Part shown: positions 25,770 through 37,300 of the stretch, piece after piece | Layout of the letters: the number at the start of each line of letters is the position of its first letter | How positions within the stretch are numbered: the first letter of the stretch is position 1 | Source: Siphonodentalium dalli | Taxonomy: Eukaryota; Mollusca; Scaphopoda; Gadilida; Siphonodentaliidae | Direction: 5' to 3' | Assembly: GCA_032622095.1 (NCBI GenBank) | Contig: CP136069.1 | Span: 201,174,690 to 201,238,689 of the forward strand | DNA length: 64,000 nucleotides | Notes under the pieces: generated by a model | Told to the model about the DNA's origin: nothing | The model's input: the letters and a program-made list of their open reading frames with translations, nothing else | Database searches by the model: none | Program-made: the position numbers and the translations under genes

Positions 25770-26285
25770 ACCCATAATTCAGTTCACTACACCAGGGGCT
25801 CCCAACAGGTTATACAATATTTTCAGGCTATCAGATTATTTATATTTTCGACTTTAAGTTTACAATTTGAGCCTGTCCTCACTCTATAGATACGATTTAT
25901 CATAAACATATTATACACCAGTGGCGTTAACTTTACAACTTCGGCATCTACGTGATTATATCGGTACGATTCAGTAAGGTACAAATAATCTCCATAAAAT
26001 ACCCACAATTCAGTTCACTACATGCAGGGGCTCCCAATAGGTTATTCCCATTTATTATGGGCTCCCAATAGGTTATACAATATTTTCAGGCTATCAGATT
26101 ATTTATATTTTCAACAAGATATTATTACACCGGTGACTTTAAGTTTACAATTTGAGCCTGTCCTGACTCTATCGATAGGATTTATCATATTTTCATAAAC
26201 GTATTATACACCGCTGGCGTTAACTTTACAATTTCGGCATCTACGTGATTATATCGGTACGATTGAGTAAGGTACAAACAATCTC
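25770..26285 (+). repeat. ~290-bp tandem duplication
   Basis: ggttatacaatattttcagg through gtacgattcagtaaggtacaa is present at about 25807-25990 and again at about 26070-26285, with an extra copy of the caggggctcccaataggtta edge between them. Confidence 0.88.
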
Positions 26286-26687
26286 CAAGAATACATTCGC
26301 CCTGTACTCCATGCGATATAAAAAAAACAAATGCTAGTAACACCACACTAGGTGGCGTAATAACGAGGATGTGATAATTGAAGTATGTAATACTGTTTGT
26401 GTCATCTCGAATATCGTATTTCAATTGCAATAACATATAGTGTTGCATGTCATTGCATATAGTTTCGACATTATGTGCATTCCCGACAACCAGTCGTGTA
26501 AACTTAAATTTGTATTACTGATTGTGTTATATAGAATAGTATGTTTCAATTGATAAATACGTCTGACGTGGCATCTCGCGATAATAGACACCTTTCGCAC
26601 AATGATCTACATGTACATGTACGACATAATTATAACAATTACGAATAACTAATTGAAGTCGTGTACTTTCGGACGGTCCGAAAACTC

Positions 26688-26915
26688 CGTGTGTGAGACA
26701 ATCATGCTTGCCGCTCTCAGTAATTGTGTTGCTATCACGTCATAGCTTAGCGCTCTGTGTTTGGCGAGATTCTCGCTTGCCGCTCTCAGTAATTGTGTTG
26801 CTATCACGTCATAGCTTAGCGCTCTGTGTGTGAGACAATCATGCTTGCCGCTCTCAGTAATTGTGTTGCTATCACGTCATAGCTTAGCGCTCTGTGTTTG
26901 GCGAGATTCTCGCAT
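26688..26915 (+). repeat. ~63-bp repeat in a two-unit higher order
   Basis: The core gcttgccgctctcagtaatt through catagcttagcgctctgtgt occurs three times, joined alternately by gtgagacaatcat and ttggcgagattctc. Confidence 0.9.
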
Positions 26916-26964
26916 TTCACTATGACGAGCGATTTAGTTACTTACAGAAGGAGCCTTATTTTTG

Positions 26965-27305
26965 AGTGAAATGTTTAGATAATAAGTTCAACTTATTATC
27001 TGAACATTCCCCATGAGATAACTACTGATCAGTGTAGAAATGGTTAAACTTATTATCTGAAAATTTCCCTATGAGATAATTACTCATCAATTATGCTTTA
27101 GTAGAGACAGGATTAAACTTATTATCTGACAATTTCCTGCATGATAACTACTCACCAATGATGCTTTAGTATAGAAAGGGTTAAACTTATTATCTGAACA
27201 TTTCCTATGGGATAACTACTCAGCAATGATGCTTTAGTATATAACGGGTTGAACTTATTGTCTGAACAGTTTATATGGGATAACTACTCATCAATGATGA
27301 TTTAG
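26965..27305 (-). repeat. Inverted block of the 15.5-18.3 kb satellite
   Basis: About five units of the same ~69-bp satellite lie in opposite orientation (aaacttattatctgaacatt, actcatcaatgatgctttag). The left edge starts with a short piece in the other orientation, making a palindromic junction at about 26970-27008. Confidence 0.9.
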
Positions 27306-27901
27306 AACTTAAAACAACATTTAGCACACATACTAACACTTTATGTACTATACGATATTGTTTTTAAATGTTTACTTTGTTTGAAACCCTGTCGTTTGGG
27401 CACAGCTATACGTCATTGTAACAAGAGGCTCCATTTGTGGCAGGGGTAACAAGATGGTAGCGTGGAACTCTTCCAACTATAACGTATTGTTACCCAATAG
27501 TAGAGTTTTACTTCGTAAATCATTGGGATTTATAATTAACTGGTTAACCCCAAATTCGCGTTCGTAACGCCACAACGAGCTGTTGCCCGCCCTGAATTAA
27601 CTGTTGCCCGGTTTGCAATCACGGTCAGCTTTCGTGACGTCACGAGTGAACTGTTGCCCGACCCGAATGAGCTGTTGACTGGCTCCGAGCGAACTGTTGA
27701 CTGGTCCGAACGAACTGTTACATGGTTTGCAATTTCCGTGACGTTTCGGCTATTTCCGGAAATTTCCGGTTTCGTTTTTTAATTATACCGGATACATGGC
27801 GGTATATTCCAGTTAGTTCTCATAATTCGAAATAACACTATTAAAGAGTATGATTAATTAGCAATGACCTGATTATATACAAGTAAATGTATTGGGTAAC
27901 A

Positions 27902-28080
27902 AAGCAATTATTTCATGTGTCTTTTGGGAACAGGCAAAATTGTTGTCCCTCGGTATCAGGAATGACTATCGAACTGTTGCCCTCGGCCTTCGGCCTTGGG
28001 CAACAGTTCGATATAGTCATTCCTGATACCGAGGGACAACAATTTTGACTGTTCCCAAAAGACACATGAAATAATTGCTT
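27902..28080. repeat. 179-bp near-perfect palindrome
   Basis: aagcaattatttcatgtgtc returns as gacacatgaaataattgctt at 28080. The centre is ccctcggccttcggccttggg. Degenerate copies of gaactgttgcccg, part of the arm, also lie at about 27575-27720. Confidence 0.94.
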
Positions 28081-28145
28081 AATGTCTGATATTATTTATT
28101 GTAAATATAATCTTATATATTCCCATTACCGGGCGACGCTCAATG

Positions 28146-28700
28146 AGAATGTGTCGCCGCTCAGACTGTTTTCGTGAATGTGTCGCCGCTCAGCCTGTTT
28201 TCGTGAATGTGTCGCCGCTCAGCCTGTTTTCGTGAATGTGTCGCCGCTCAGCCTGTTTTCGTGAATTCGTCGCCGCTCAGCCTGTTTTCGTGAATGTGTC
28301 GCCGCTCAGCCTGTTTGCGTGAATGTGTCGCCGCTCAGCCTGTTTTCGTGAATGCGTCGCCGCTCAGCCTGTTTTCGTGAATGTGTCGCCGCTCAGCCTG
28401 TTTTCGTGAATGCGTCGCCGCTCAGCCTTTTTTCGTGAATGTGTCGCCGCTCAGCCTGTTTTCGTGAATGTGTCGCCGCTCAGCCTGTTTTCGTGAATGC
28501 GTCGCCGCTCAGCCTGTTTTCGTGAATGTGTCGCCGCTCAGCCTGTTTTCGTGAATGCGTCGCCGCTCAGCCTTTTTTCGTGAATGTGTCGCCGCTCAGC
28601 CTGTTGTCGTGAATGTGTCGCCGCTCAGCCTGTTTTCGTGAATGTGTCGCCGCTCAGCCTGTTTTCGTGAATGTGTCGCCGCTCAGCCTGTTTTCGTGAA
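28146..28700 (+). repeat. 29-bp GC-rich minisatellite, about 19 copies
   Basis: The unit is gtgtcgccgctcagcctgtt then ttcgtgaat. It is clearly more GC-rich than its surroundings and has very few variants (tgcgtcg, ccttttttcg). Confidence 0.96.
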
Positions 28701-28762
28701 ATGATGATGTTATGGACTTATAGTCTCATACACTAGTATAGTAATATGATTTAGGTTCGCAA

Positions 28763-28860
28763 TGGGCTTAGAGTCGCCTCATATTGGCTTAGAGTCGCCT
28801 CGTAATGGCTTAGCGTCGCTTCATAATGGCTTAACATCGCCTCATAATGGCTTAGGCCCG
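28763..28860 (+). repeat. 20-21 bp tandem repeat, 5 copies
   Basis: Copies of ggcttagagtcgcctcataa follow the 29-bp array closely. Confidence 0.85.
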
Positions 28861-29017
28861 TTCCAAACGACGGATTTTTGTCGACTCGAATCTAATTGTA
28901 TTAAATCCGTCGGTGGTGCGTCTGCGGTTGATTTTGTTACAGACGGACGCATCTTTGTCGCGTCGAATTTAATACATCGGTAGATTTATTTAAAGGTGGA
29001 TTCCCGGTTACCGTAAA

Positions 29018-29200
29018 AAAATGGTCACTCGTATATATAGAGGCCTATATATACCGGTATATGTTATACATATATATACTAAAATACAGTATAAATTATG
29101 TATATATATATATGCGCGACTGCAGCGCGAATATATGTGCTCATGTATATGATGATGTATATATAGTACATACATATATATAATATACTATAATAGGCGC
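29018..29200. repeat. AT-rich simple sequence
   Basis: Low-complexity tata/catata tracts; no coding signal. Confidence 0.7.
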
Positions 29201-29267
29201 TACAAATAAATGTTATATCGTGCAACAAATTGCCATCTATGTGTATACAATGCATGTAAATACCGGT

Positions 29268-29590
29268 ATACAAGAATTATTATAAATCAGAGACTACCAC
29301 CCCCTACCCCTTATAATAAGGAATACCTGAATATATTAATTAGTATAAATCATAGGCTACCACCCTATATCCTTTATAATAAGGAATACCGGTATATATG
29401 AATTGTTATAAATCATAGGCTACAATCCCTACCCATCATAATAAGTAATACCGGTTTATATGAATTATTATAAATATGAGGCTACCACTCTGCCCCTTAT
29501 AATAAGGAATACAGGAATATATGAATTATTATAAATAAGAGGTTACCACCCATATACCCATCATAACAAGTAATGCCGGTATATATGAAC
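29268..29590 (+). repeat. ~62-bp tandem repeat, 5 copies, AT-rich
   Basis: The unit contains attattataaatcataggct and ttataataaggaataccggt. Confidence 0.88.
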
Positions 29591-29761
29591 ATTCGGAAAT
29601 TAAGTGGACCTTTAACTATTGCTTCATTTCAATCACGAACAAGCGTGAGAAAGGTCGTGGAGCAAAACACACAACCGACGAAATTAATTGTATTTTCAAC
29701 ATTCATTCCGCAGACATATTCAGTTTGTTAACGCCCTCGGGTGTATACTGTCCTTGATATT

Positions 29762-31135
29762 CTAGAGAGCCGTGGTTCGCTGGGCGTTTTATTTATATAT
29801 AATGGGTTTTCCGGTTGTGACAATTCGCAGTAGGTCCCTTTTTACGGAGATCTATTTGCGGAGGTCCTCGAATTCGCGGAGGTCCCCTAAAATGGTCGAA
29901 ATATGTTGATTTTAATGAGGGAACGGGTGCGTATATGTCAATTGATACGTATTTTAAACAAATAACGACACGAGCATCATGATAGTGGCTTGTTCTATCA
30001 ATCACATCATCATCACCATCATCATCATCATCGAAATACGGAACAAGTCTTGCGACTTTTCGTCCCAATAACATTATTTGCAATGCTTGTTTACAAATAT
30101 ATCTATCATCATTCGATATTTGCTTGTGAGTCACTTGCACATATTACTTGTCGTCGAACTCGTATTTGATATAATAGAAGAATTAGTCTATATTATATGT
30201 ATTTTTGAATTGATCGAGTGTTGGAGCCTCAACAGCGAAGTCTGGCAGAGAGTTCCAGCTATTACCACCCTCTGCGTGAAGAAATATTTTCCTGTGGCCT
30301 TGTTAACAATGGGCATCTGTAGCTTTTTATTATGTCCTCCTGTTCTTCCTGACGAATGTCTTTCTATTAGGTTACAGGCATTTATATTGTAATGACTATT
30401 CAACAGTTTATATACCTCGACTAGATCTCCTCTAAATATTCGATATTTTAAAGCCATCAGATTGGGTCTTATCATTCTGTCTCGGTAGCATAGAGTTTGG
30501 ATTTGACGAACTAGTTTCGTTGCTTTTCTTTGTATTTCTCTAACACAATGCTTTGATATTTGTGATGTGGGCCCCATGCAGAGTCACAGTATTAGATGAT
30601 AGGTCTGACCATGCTTATGTAGAGCGATTAGAAAGTGTCGATGTCCAAGTTCGTGAAAGTTCTGTTGACTATGCCGATGAATTGAGAAGATTTATTGTTT
30701 TAGGATATTGTAGGAAGGCTAATCTGGCCGTGTCAAATTGAGCTATAGCGATGGGACATCTCACAGGACAACACATTTTGTGTTTTCGTGAGGTGTGTAT
30801 TCGCTGGATGTCTTATAGTTGCAGTAACTATTATGACCGCGTTAATTGCTTCGGTTTTTAGGTATGAACAATGGCTGGGCCATGCACTCTTGGCGGGAAC
30901 ACAATGCCTCCGATTTTTTATCCGCATTTAGAAGCTTTCTGGTGTGGCAAATGAGAAACCTGCAGTAATAAGCCGTAGTTTTTTTGTAATAATTTGAAGG
31001 ATTAGTTGTTTTAACGGAATTCTGAGGCGGTGCATTCAAGTAACCAATATATTTTATATTATAATTTATATTTATGGCTAATAATATGATCTAGATGGGC
31101 GTTATCATTTCTCATTATGGTTTTCTTGTACCGCT
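29762..31135 (+). repeat. Second copy of the 1.9-2.3 kb repeat, split by ~880 bp holding a LINE fragment
   Basis: The first part of the repeat ends near 29812 and the rest resumes near 30702. The intervening DNA carries the reverse-transcriptase remnant at 30188-30577 on the other strand. Confidence 0.65.
30188..30577 (-). pseudogene. LINE reverse transcriptase, C-terminal fragment
   Basis: The minus-strand frame of 129 codons resembles the C-terminal region after the RT domain of non-LTR retrotransposons: REIQRKATKLV, a LKYRIFRGDLVEVYKLLN block, RTGGHNK, then a FFTQRVVIAGT block (usually FFSQRVV.LWN). The catalytic RT core is missing, so it cannot be active. Its downstream side (lower coordinates) runs into a CAT-rich tract near 30000, a common end for such elements. 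Identity as a LINE tail is firm; the clade is not determined. Confidence 0.8.
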
Positions 31136-31704
31136 ATGATTGTGTAAGAAACACGCGAATAGTATACACTGAGTCTTCGCGATTAAGACGCGAGGCGGTG
31201 TGTATTGACCAAATTAATGGCAAAATTAATCAGATCGGTTGGGTCAATGTTATCGCCGACCAACATATCCTCGCTGAAATAGGTTCATATTGGACTTAAA
31301 TATTCAAATAGGTTCATATTTGATTCTGATATGTAACCGTTAGTCCTTTTTGTTGCGCGATTCACAGTGAAAACACACTGTAAATGGCGTGCATATGGTA
31401 AGTCTATATATAGGTTCTTATAGAGCGTGATTCATATTCAAATAATGCCGATATGGGCTGATTTGTTCCGAAACACAGTGTCGTATTTCTAATTTTAAAA
31501 CGATTGAGTGGAGGAAATATTTTTTAAAGTGTTCCGTGTTTGCGAAATAATTATCGACTGTCCCTCGATTGTGATGCCGGTTTAATGATTATAATAAAGC
31601 GACAAGCCCATAGAGTATACGTGGTCACAAAGTCACTATAGTTGTATACCGCGAACAGGTTACGAACAGGTTGTTGGCGATTCAAACATATACACACGAT
31701 CCAA

Positions 31705-32200
31705 TATGTCAGAGTTAATGGGTGAGTTACTGGGAAAACCATCACCACAGGCCAATATGTCAGGTTTAATTGGTGAGCTACTGGACAGACCATACACACA
31801 GGCCAATATGACAGGGTTAATGGAGGAGCTACTGGACATACCATACACACATGCCAATATGTCAGAGTTAATGGAGGAGCTACTGGACAAAACATACACA
31901 TAAGCCAATATGTCAGAGTTAATGGGAGAGCTACTGGACATACCATAAACACAGGCCAATATGTCAGAGTTAATGGGTGAGCCACTGGACATACCATAAA
32001 CACAGGCGAATATGTCAGAGTTAATGGAGGAGCCACTGGACACACCATAAACACAGGCCAACATGTCAGAGTTAATGGATGAGCTACTGGACATACCATA
32101 ACCACAGGCCAATATGTCAGAGTTAATGGATGAGCTACTGGACAGACCATAAACACAGGCCAATATGACACGGTTAATGGAGGAGCTACTGAACAAACCA
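31705..32200 (+). repeat. 51-bp minisatellite, about 10 copies
   Basis: The unit contains cacaggccaatatgtcagag and agctactggacataccataa. Its 51-bp period (17 codons) leaves long frames open, the longest 216 codons on the minus strand at 31551-32201. These show only repeat peptides and no domain. Confidence 0.94.
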
Positions 32201-32326
32201 TTTAGTTACGAATGTCCAGTCGCGAGTCTATTAACCGATTTCAAAGCACAGTTGTATAATAATATACAAGGAGAACTTACTTTTATACTGATGAAAAATT
32301 CGGATAAATCTAGATAAACGAGATAG

Positions 32327-32636
32327 TGATTGTGTGATTTATGTTCTATATATGTGTCACATTTATCCGTGATTTATGTGTTTCCTTTTCACATCTGATA
32401 ATGTTAAATATGTTCTATATATGTCACATTTATTAGTGCGAGTTATGTGTACCCATTTCACATATGATAGTGTGATTCATGTGTACCAATTTCACATCTG
32501 ATAGTGTTGCGTGTGCTATCCATTTCACATCTGTATATGTGCTATCTATGTCACATCTAATATCGTGAGTTATTTGTATCCGTATCACAGGTGATGGTAT
32601 TGTATGTGCTATTCATTTAGACATCTGATATAGTTG
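32327..32636 (+). repeat. Degenerate ~35-bp repeat
   Basis: Imperfect copies of catttcacatctgatagtgt and tatgtgctatc occur about 600 bases upstream of the candidate PTGS TATA box. Confidence 0.6.
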
Positions 32637-32995
32637 GTTTGTGTACTGAATGGCATGGCAACTTGACATTGTCACTGTTTAGATGTTTATCCGATGCATG
32701 CGTTGTCGTGGACGACGATTAAACCCAGAGACGAGGACACCGATTTGTGATAAGACTTCAGTTGTGTATCTATGGTTCATATAAGCGTGCTCCCCATGAA
32801 TTTATTCAAGAAACCTGGCAATCGATATACACGTGTTGCTACACCGAACAATCACCCGTAAACTATGATGGATGTTAATAGGATTGGTGACCGAACAGAA
32901 CACACCTATGGAATTCCGAAGAATGTCCCTCTTAGAATAGCATATAATGTACTTGATTCATAATCCCGGCATTCTTTCTTGCAGAGATCGGCCGG

Positions 32996-33003
32996 TATAT
33001 AAG
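32996..33003 (+). promoter_or_regulatory. Candidate TATA box of PTGS
   Basis: TATATAAG lies 424 bases before the PTGS start codon, followed by two CACGTG E-boxes at 33014-33019 and 33059-33064. This fits a TATA promoter with a 5' UTR of about 400 nt. A good acceptor-like sequence (ttctttcttgcag, ending 32984) sits just before it, so this stretch could instead be the start of a second 5' UTR exon. Confidence 0.4.
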
Positions 33004-33426
33004 TGACATTCAACACGTGTTCACAGCCATCTGCTTCTTATTCTTCAAAGGACTGTACCACGTGATATCAATTGGCGAGAGAACAAGACTAACGGACCTT
33101 TCCTCTGCTGTAGCATGTTCATACAATAGCGTCACTGTCGATAAATAATAGCAGATCAATGAAGTATATACTATGAGGAATTATCTTCGCGCAACATATT
33201 ATAATCTATAAGCTGATAACTAATAGAAGAATCAAGTAGAAACTCTACAGATATCTTGGGATTCCGTGAACTATTTCGACTGAACCAGGTTTATATAAAA
33301 AAATTATCACCGGTAACTAATATTTAGTATATACAACATTGTGATTGGTACTTCTCGTGTGAAATTAACTACACGTTCGTCGCCACCAAAGCTGCAAAAG
33401 ACGCCATTGATTCTACCTTTCGGACG

Positions 33427-33484
33427 ATGAAATACATTGTGTCCATCTTGTTGACGTGTTACCTGGCCTCACCGGTTTTGACAG
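33427..33484 (+). CDS. PTGS: PTGS exon 1: start codon and signal peptide
   Basis: The ATG at 33427 has A at -3 and opens a 19-residue hydrophobic signal sequence (starts MKYIVSILL, ends PVLT). The exon ends in phase 1 at a strong donor, gtgagt, at 33485. The split Asp codon is completed by exon 2. The same phase and position of the first intron are known in vertebrate PTGS genes. No alternative upstream in-frame ATG makes better sense. Confidence 0.9.
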
Positions 33485-34241
33485 GTGAGTAAACGTAACT
33501 ACATGTGTGTTTTAATTAACTAGACTCAGTTCGCTGCCAAAAAAAACAAAAACATTTGTTTAACAAAACCGGAAGTTCTTACTTATCCAGTTCTCGTTCT
33601 TCTAATTTATCATACTACTGAACCATCTATCCTGACTATTTATACAATATGGGTGTATCAATTCAAAATACACGTATATATTCAACATGGAATGCATCTA
33701 TTCAACACATATGTATATATTCAACATACATATAGTTATGTTCAAAATACATGCATACATTCAACATACAAGTATATATTCAACACACAATGTATCTATT
33801 AGACACACATGTATATATTCAACATACGTGCATTTGTGTTCAACATACAACATTCATGTACATATATCTATCAAACGGATATGTATTTACCCAACATATA
33901 TGTATTTATTCAACATATATTTATCTGACCAGCATACATTTATGTATCTATCTAATCAACATATATGTATTTATTCAACATACATTTATTTATTCAACAT
34001 ACGTACATCTATTCAACACACATGCATATATTCACCATACATTGATTGATTGTTTATTTCACTCAATGTCACAATTAAGTGTCGAATACAGAGTATTAAA
34101 TAATTAACATATATACATATATTTACAAAAGGGGGCCACTGTTGTCTGGCTTGCCATTTTCATATGGCAGAGGTGCATTTTTGTACTATCATCATCATCA
34201 TCATCATCATCATAATCATCATCGTCGTCGTCGTCGTCATC

Positions 34242-34273
<32 letters not shown>

Positions 34274-34343
34274 CATCGTCGTCGTCGTCGTCGTCATCAT
34301 CATCACCACATTCACCATTATCATCATCATCGTCACCATCATA

Positions 34344-34375
<32 letters not shown>

Positions 34376-37300
34376 CATCATCATCATAATCGTCATCATA
34401 ATCATCATCATCACCATCATCATCATCATAATCATCATCATCATCATAATCATCATAATCATCATAATCATCATCATCATCACCATCACCATCACCATCA
34501 CCATATATGCAACATACATGTATATATCCAACATGCATGTCCATGTATCTATCAAACGGACAAGTATCTCCCATACATATATGTATTTATTCAACATGCA
34601 TCTATCTACCCAACATACATGTATATATCCAACACATATGTACTTATTTAACTTACATGTATCTATTCAACATGTTTAAACATCTTTTAACCTATAATGC
34701 ATGGCCATGCGAATTGGGAGGATGGATATATAACGCGGATAGGGACACGAAATACCAGTCTACAGACTACATACGATCTGAACATAGAATTGACATCAAA
34801 GGCAAAGAATTTACCATCTGTTTTCAAATATTCGTACATAAATGAGACAAACGCTCTTTATTGAAACCATATCACGAGTATAGTAACTCTGAACGCTATT
34901 TGTACTTTTTATATATGAAAACACAAGTGTATCCTGTCCATGACACATCCGCCCATTGCTATGGTGTCTTGGGGAACACCAGTTACTTTCGGACGAGGAG
35001 GTTTTAACACGTGTTAAATTAATGTCAGGCTATCAAACACTTATTGATCATTTCGTAACGTCAGACATGGATGATGAAGAGCGTTCTCAATTGCGTATTT
35101 TCATGATATATAGTTATCATTGTATTGCCGGTGGATGATTATGTGTATTTTCCCGATGCCTTTTTAAACCGAGTTCTGGGAACTGTACGTAACTCTCATT
35201 TTATTTTGCCTGCATGGTTAGTTGGACATTTGTTATAACTGTCGACTTAGCTGACGCTTATAATATGTGATATAAGTGTGCCTGACGCCCTAGTTACACA
35301 TGCATATAGACTGCATTGAACTTTCAATGGGTCAATGGGTTATATCTTAATTCCACTCAGTGACAGTCAGGTTCACAAAACAAGTAGAACCATTTTATGA
35401 TTTGTAACCACAAACATAGCTATACTTTGGTTGGCCTTACTCACACGTGGTATAACATTACCGTTGCATCTGAGTGTCTGTATGCGGTGTCTGCCACGTA
35501 TGCATGGTGTATCTATCCACATATTCCCCAAACTGCAAGCCAGAGTTAATAGTTCGGTCCCCTCGCTATAGGCTGATATCAGCTGATATCAACTATTCAG
35601 AATACATCTTGAGGATATCTCACTTTTTATCTTAAAGTCATGTGAAACACTCCTACAGGGTGATCAAATATAAATGGAGAATACTCTTGTTCAAAGTGGT
35701 AATTTTTACGAATATTATATCCATATTGACAACACACACCGTCATTCTTATATATAATTAAATGCAGTGACTATCTACGAACATTATGCATCACAGAAAG
35801 ACGCATTGAAGTCATACAAAAGTGCAAATTTGAACACAATGTTAGGGTCCCCAACAAAACACAACAAAAACAAGAGGGTTCCGTGTTAGTCTATTACTAA
35901 TATGGTAGAAATAGAGAGCGTTTTTGTTTGTTCGCGTTTGTGAGAAATTTGAGGACAGCTTGAACCTGGGAACTGTTTGGTGTTGTGACAGGGAGGTATT
36001 TAACATTGACAAAACAGTGCAGGCAATATAGTTCTTAGCTGTTACCTGTTCCTTAATAATGTACTTAACTTAAGTTAAGGCCCAACTCGAAATTGCACGT
36101 TTGAAGTGCCTTAATGGTGGACTTTGGTTTGCGTCACTTATACAATTATGGACCTTCTCCCGGGTGATTAATTCAATGTTTGTTGGTGATGTCGGCTCAC
36201 AAAACTAATACAAAATCAAACAATCTCGAGCTGAAACCACTCTCTATTGTGAAGTATATTATTGAGGAACAAGTATTAACAAATCAATGTATTCCCTCTT
36301 CGTTTGTTCCATGTTGTAAAGTTCCCTGTCAGAACGGGTCAGAACATCAGACCGTTCTCAGATTGTGTAGTGTTGGAACATGATATATACGGGCGTAGCT
36401 AGATTATGTATTCAGGACATGACCTATAGGGGTGAGATACATGTATATACCCTGTCGTACCTATAGGGGTGAGATATATACCCTGTCGCCACGTTCATGG
36501 TAACAGGTCCATGTATACGGAGAACAGTGAACGTGATTTGGTATTTCAAGTTTATTGCTCGAATGAATATCTTTGCGGCAAGCTGCGCGCAATATGTGGC
36601 GATACAGAGAATGAATAGGTGTAATTACATGACGGGTGTTGGCAATAACAATTACTCTGTGTGTTATTAAATATATTTTTTTAGTTAATCCACGTGGGCT
36701 GTCACTCATGCTGATATTATTTATGAATGTTTATGGACGTGTTTTGGTCGCTTGTTGTTGTAACTTTAAGGAACACAACGGCATGTCTAGAGGATCTAGT
36801 TTCCAATACAAATTTCCGTAAACATTATATTTGCACCTGAATGTTTCCAACTAGTATATCAATCTCTGAAACAATTGGTGATTTGTTTGCATTAAAACAT
36901 ACTACATAACGGCCCTGTGCCAATGTATTCTCTTATATATGCGAGTCGACCATAGGTGGCCTCGCATATATAAGAGAATGCATTGGCTTAACACATTAAA
37001 AATTATAAAATTGTTAAAGAATGTAAGAAAAAATGGTAAAAAGTGTTAAAAAAAGATTTGTTTTAGGCCAATGCATTCTCTTATATATGCGAGGCGACCT
37101 ATGGTCGACTCGCATATATAAGAGAATGCATTGGCACAGGGCACACTGTAACTATCACAATGTGGTCAATGAGCCGGTTCCAATGATATCCATATGTGTA
37201 TGGTTCTATTGAGACAGACCGAAGATATTTTAGGCTGTTGAAGCTTTATTTGGCCGGTTTTGGCCGGTTTGTTGGGTAAAGGGTTAAAACATACTACATG

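Noticed and set aside
31551-32201. 216-codon minus-strand frame with 17-residue repeats
   Set aside because: It is a 51-bp minisatellite; period divisible by 3 keeps frames open on both strands. No unique coding sequence, start context or known repeat protein.
1-33000. A second cyclooxygenase copy upstream
   Set aside because: I looked for the peroxidase and YHWHPL-type motifs outside 33-63 kb and found none.
34104-34679. Long His-, Ile-, Asp- and Met-rich open frames on both strands
   Set aside because: They are six-frame translations of a CAT/ATG microsatellite in PTGS intron 1; no domain or splice context.
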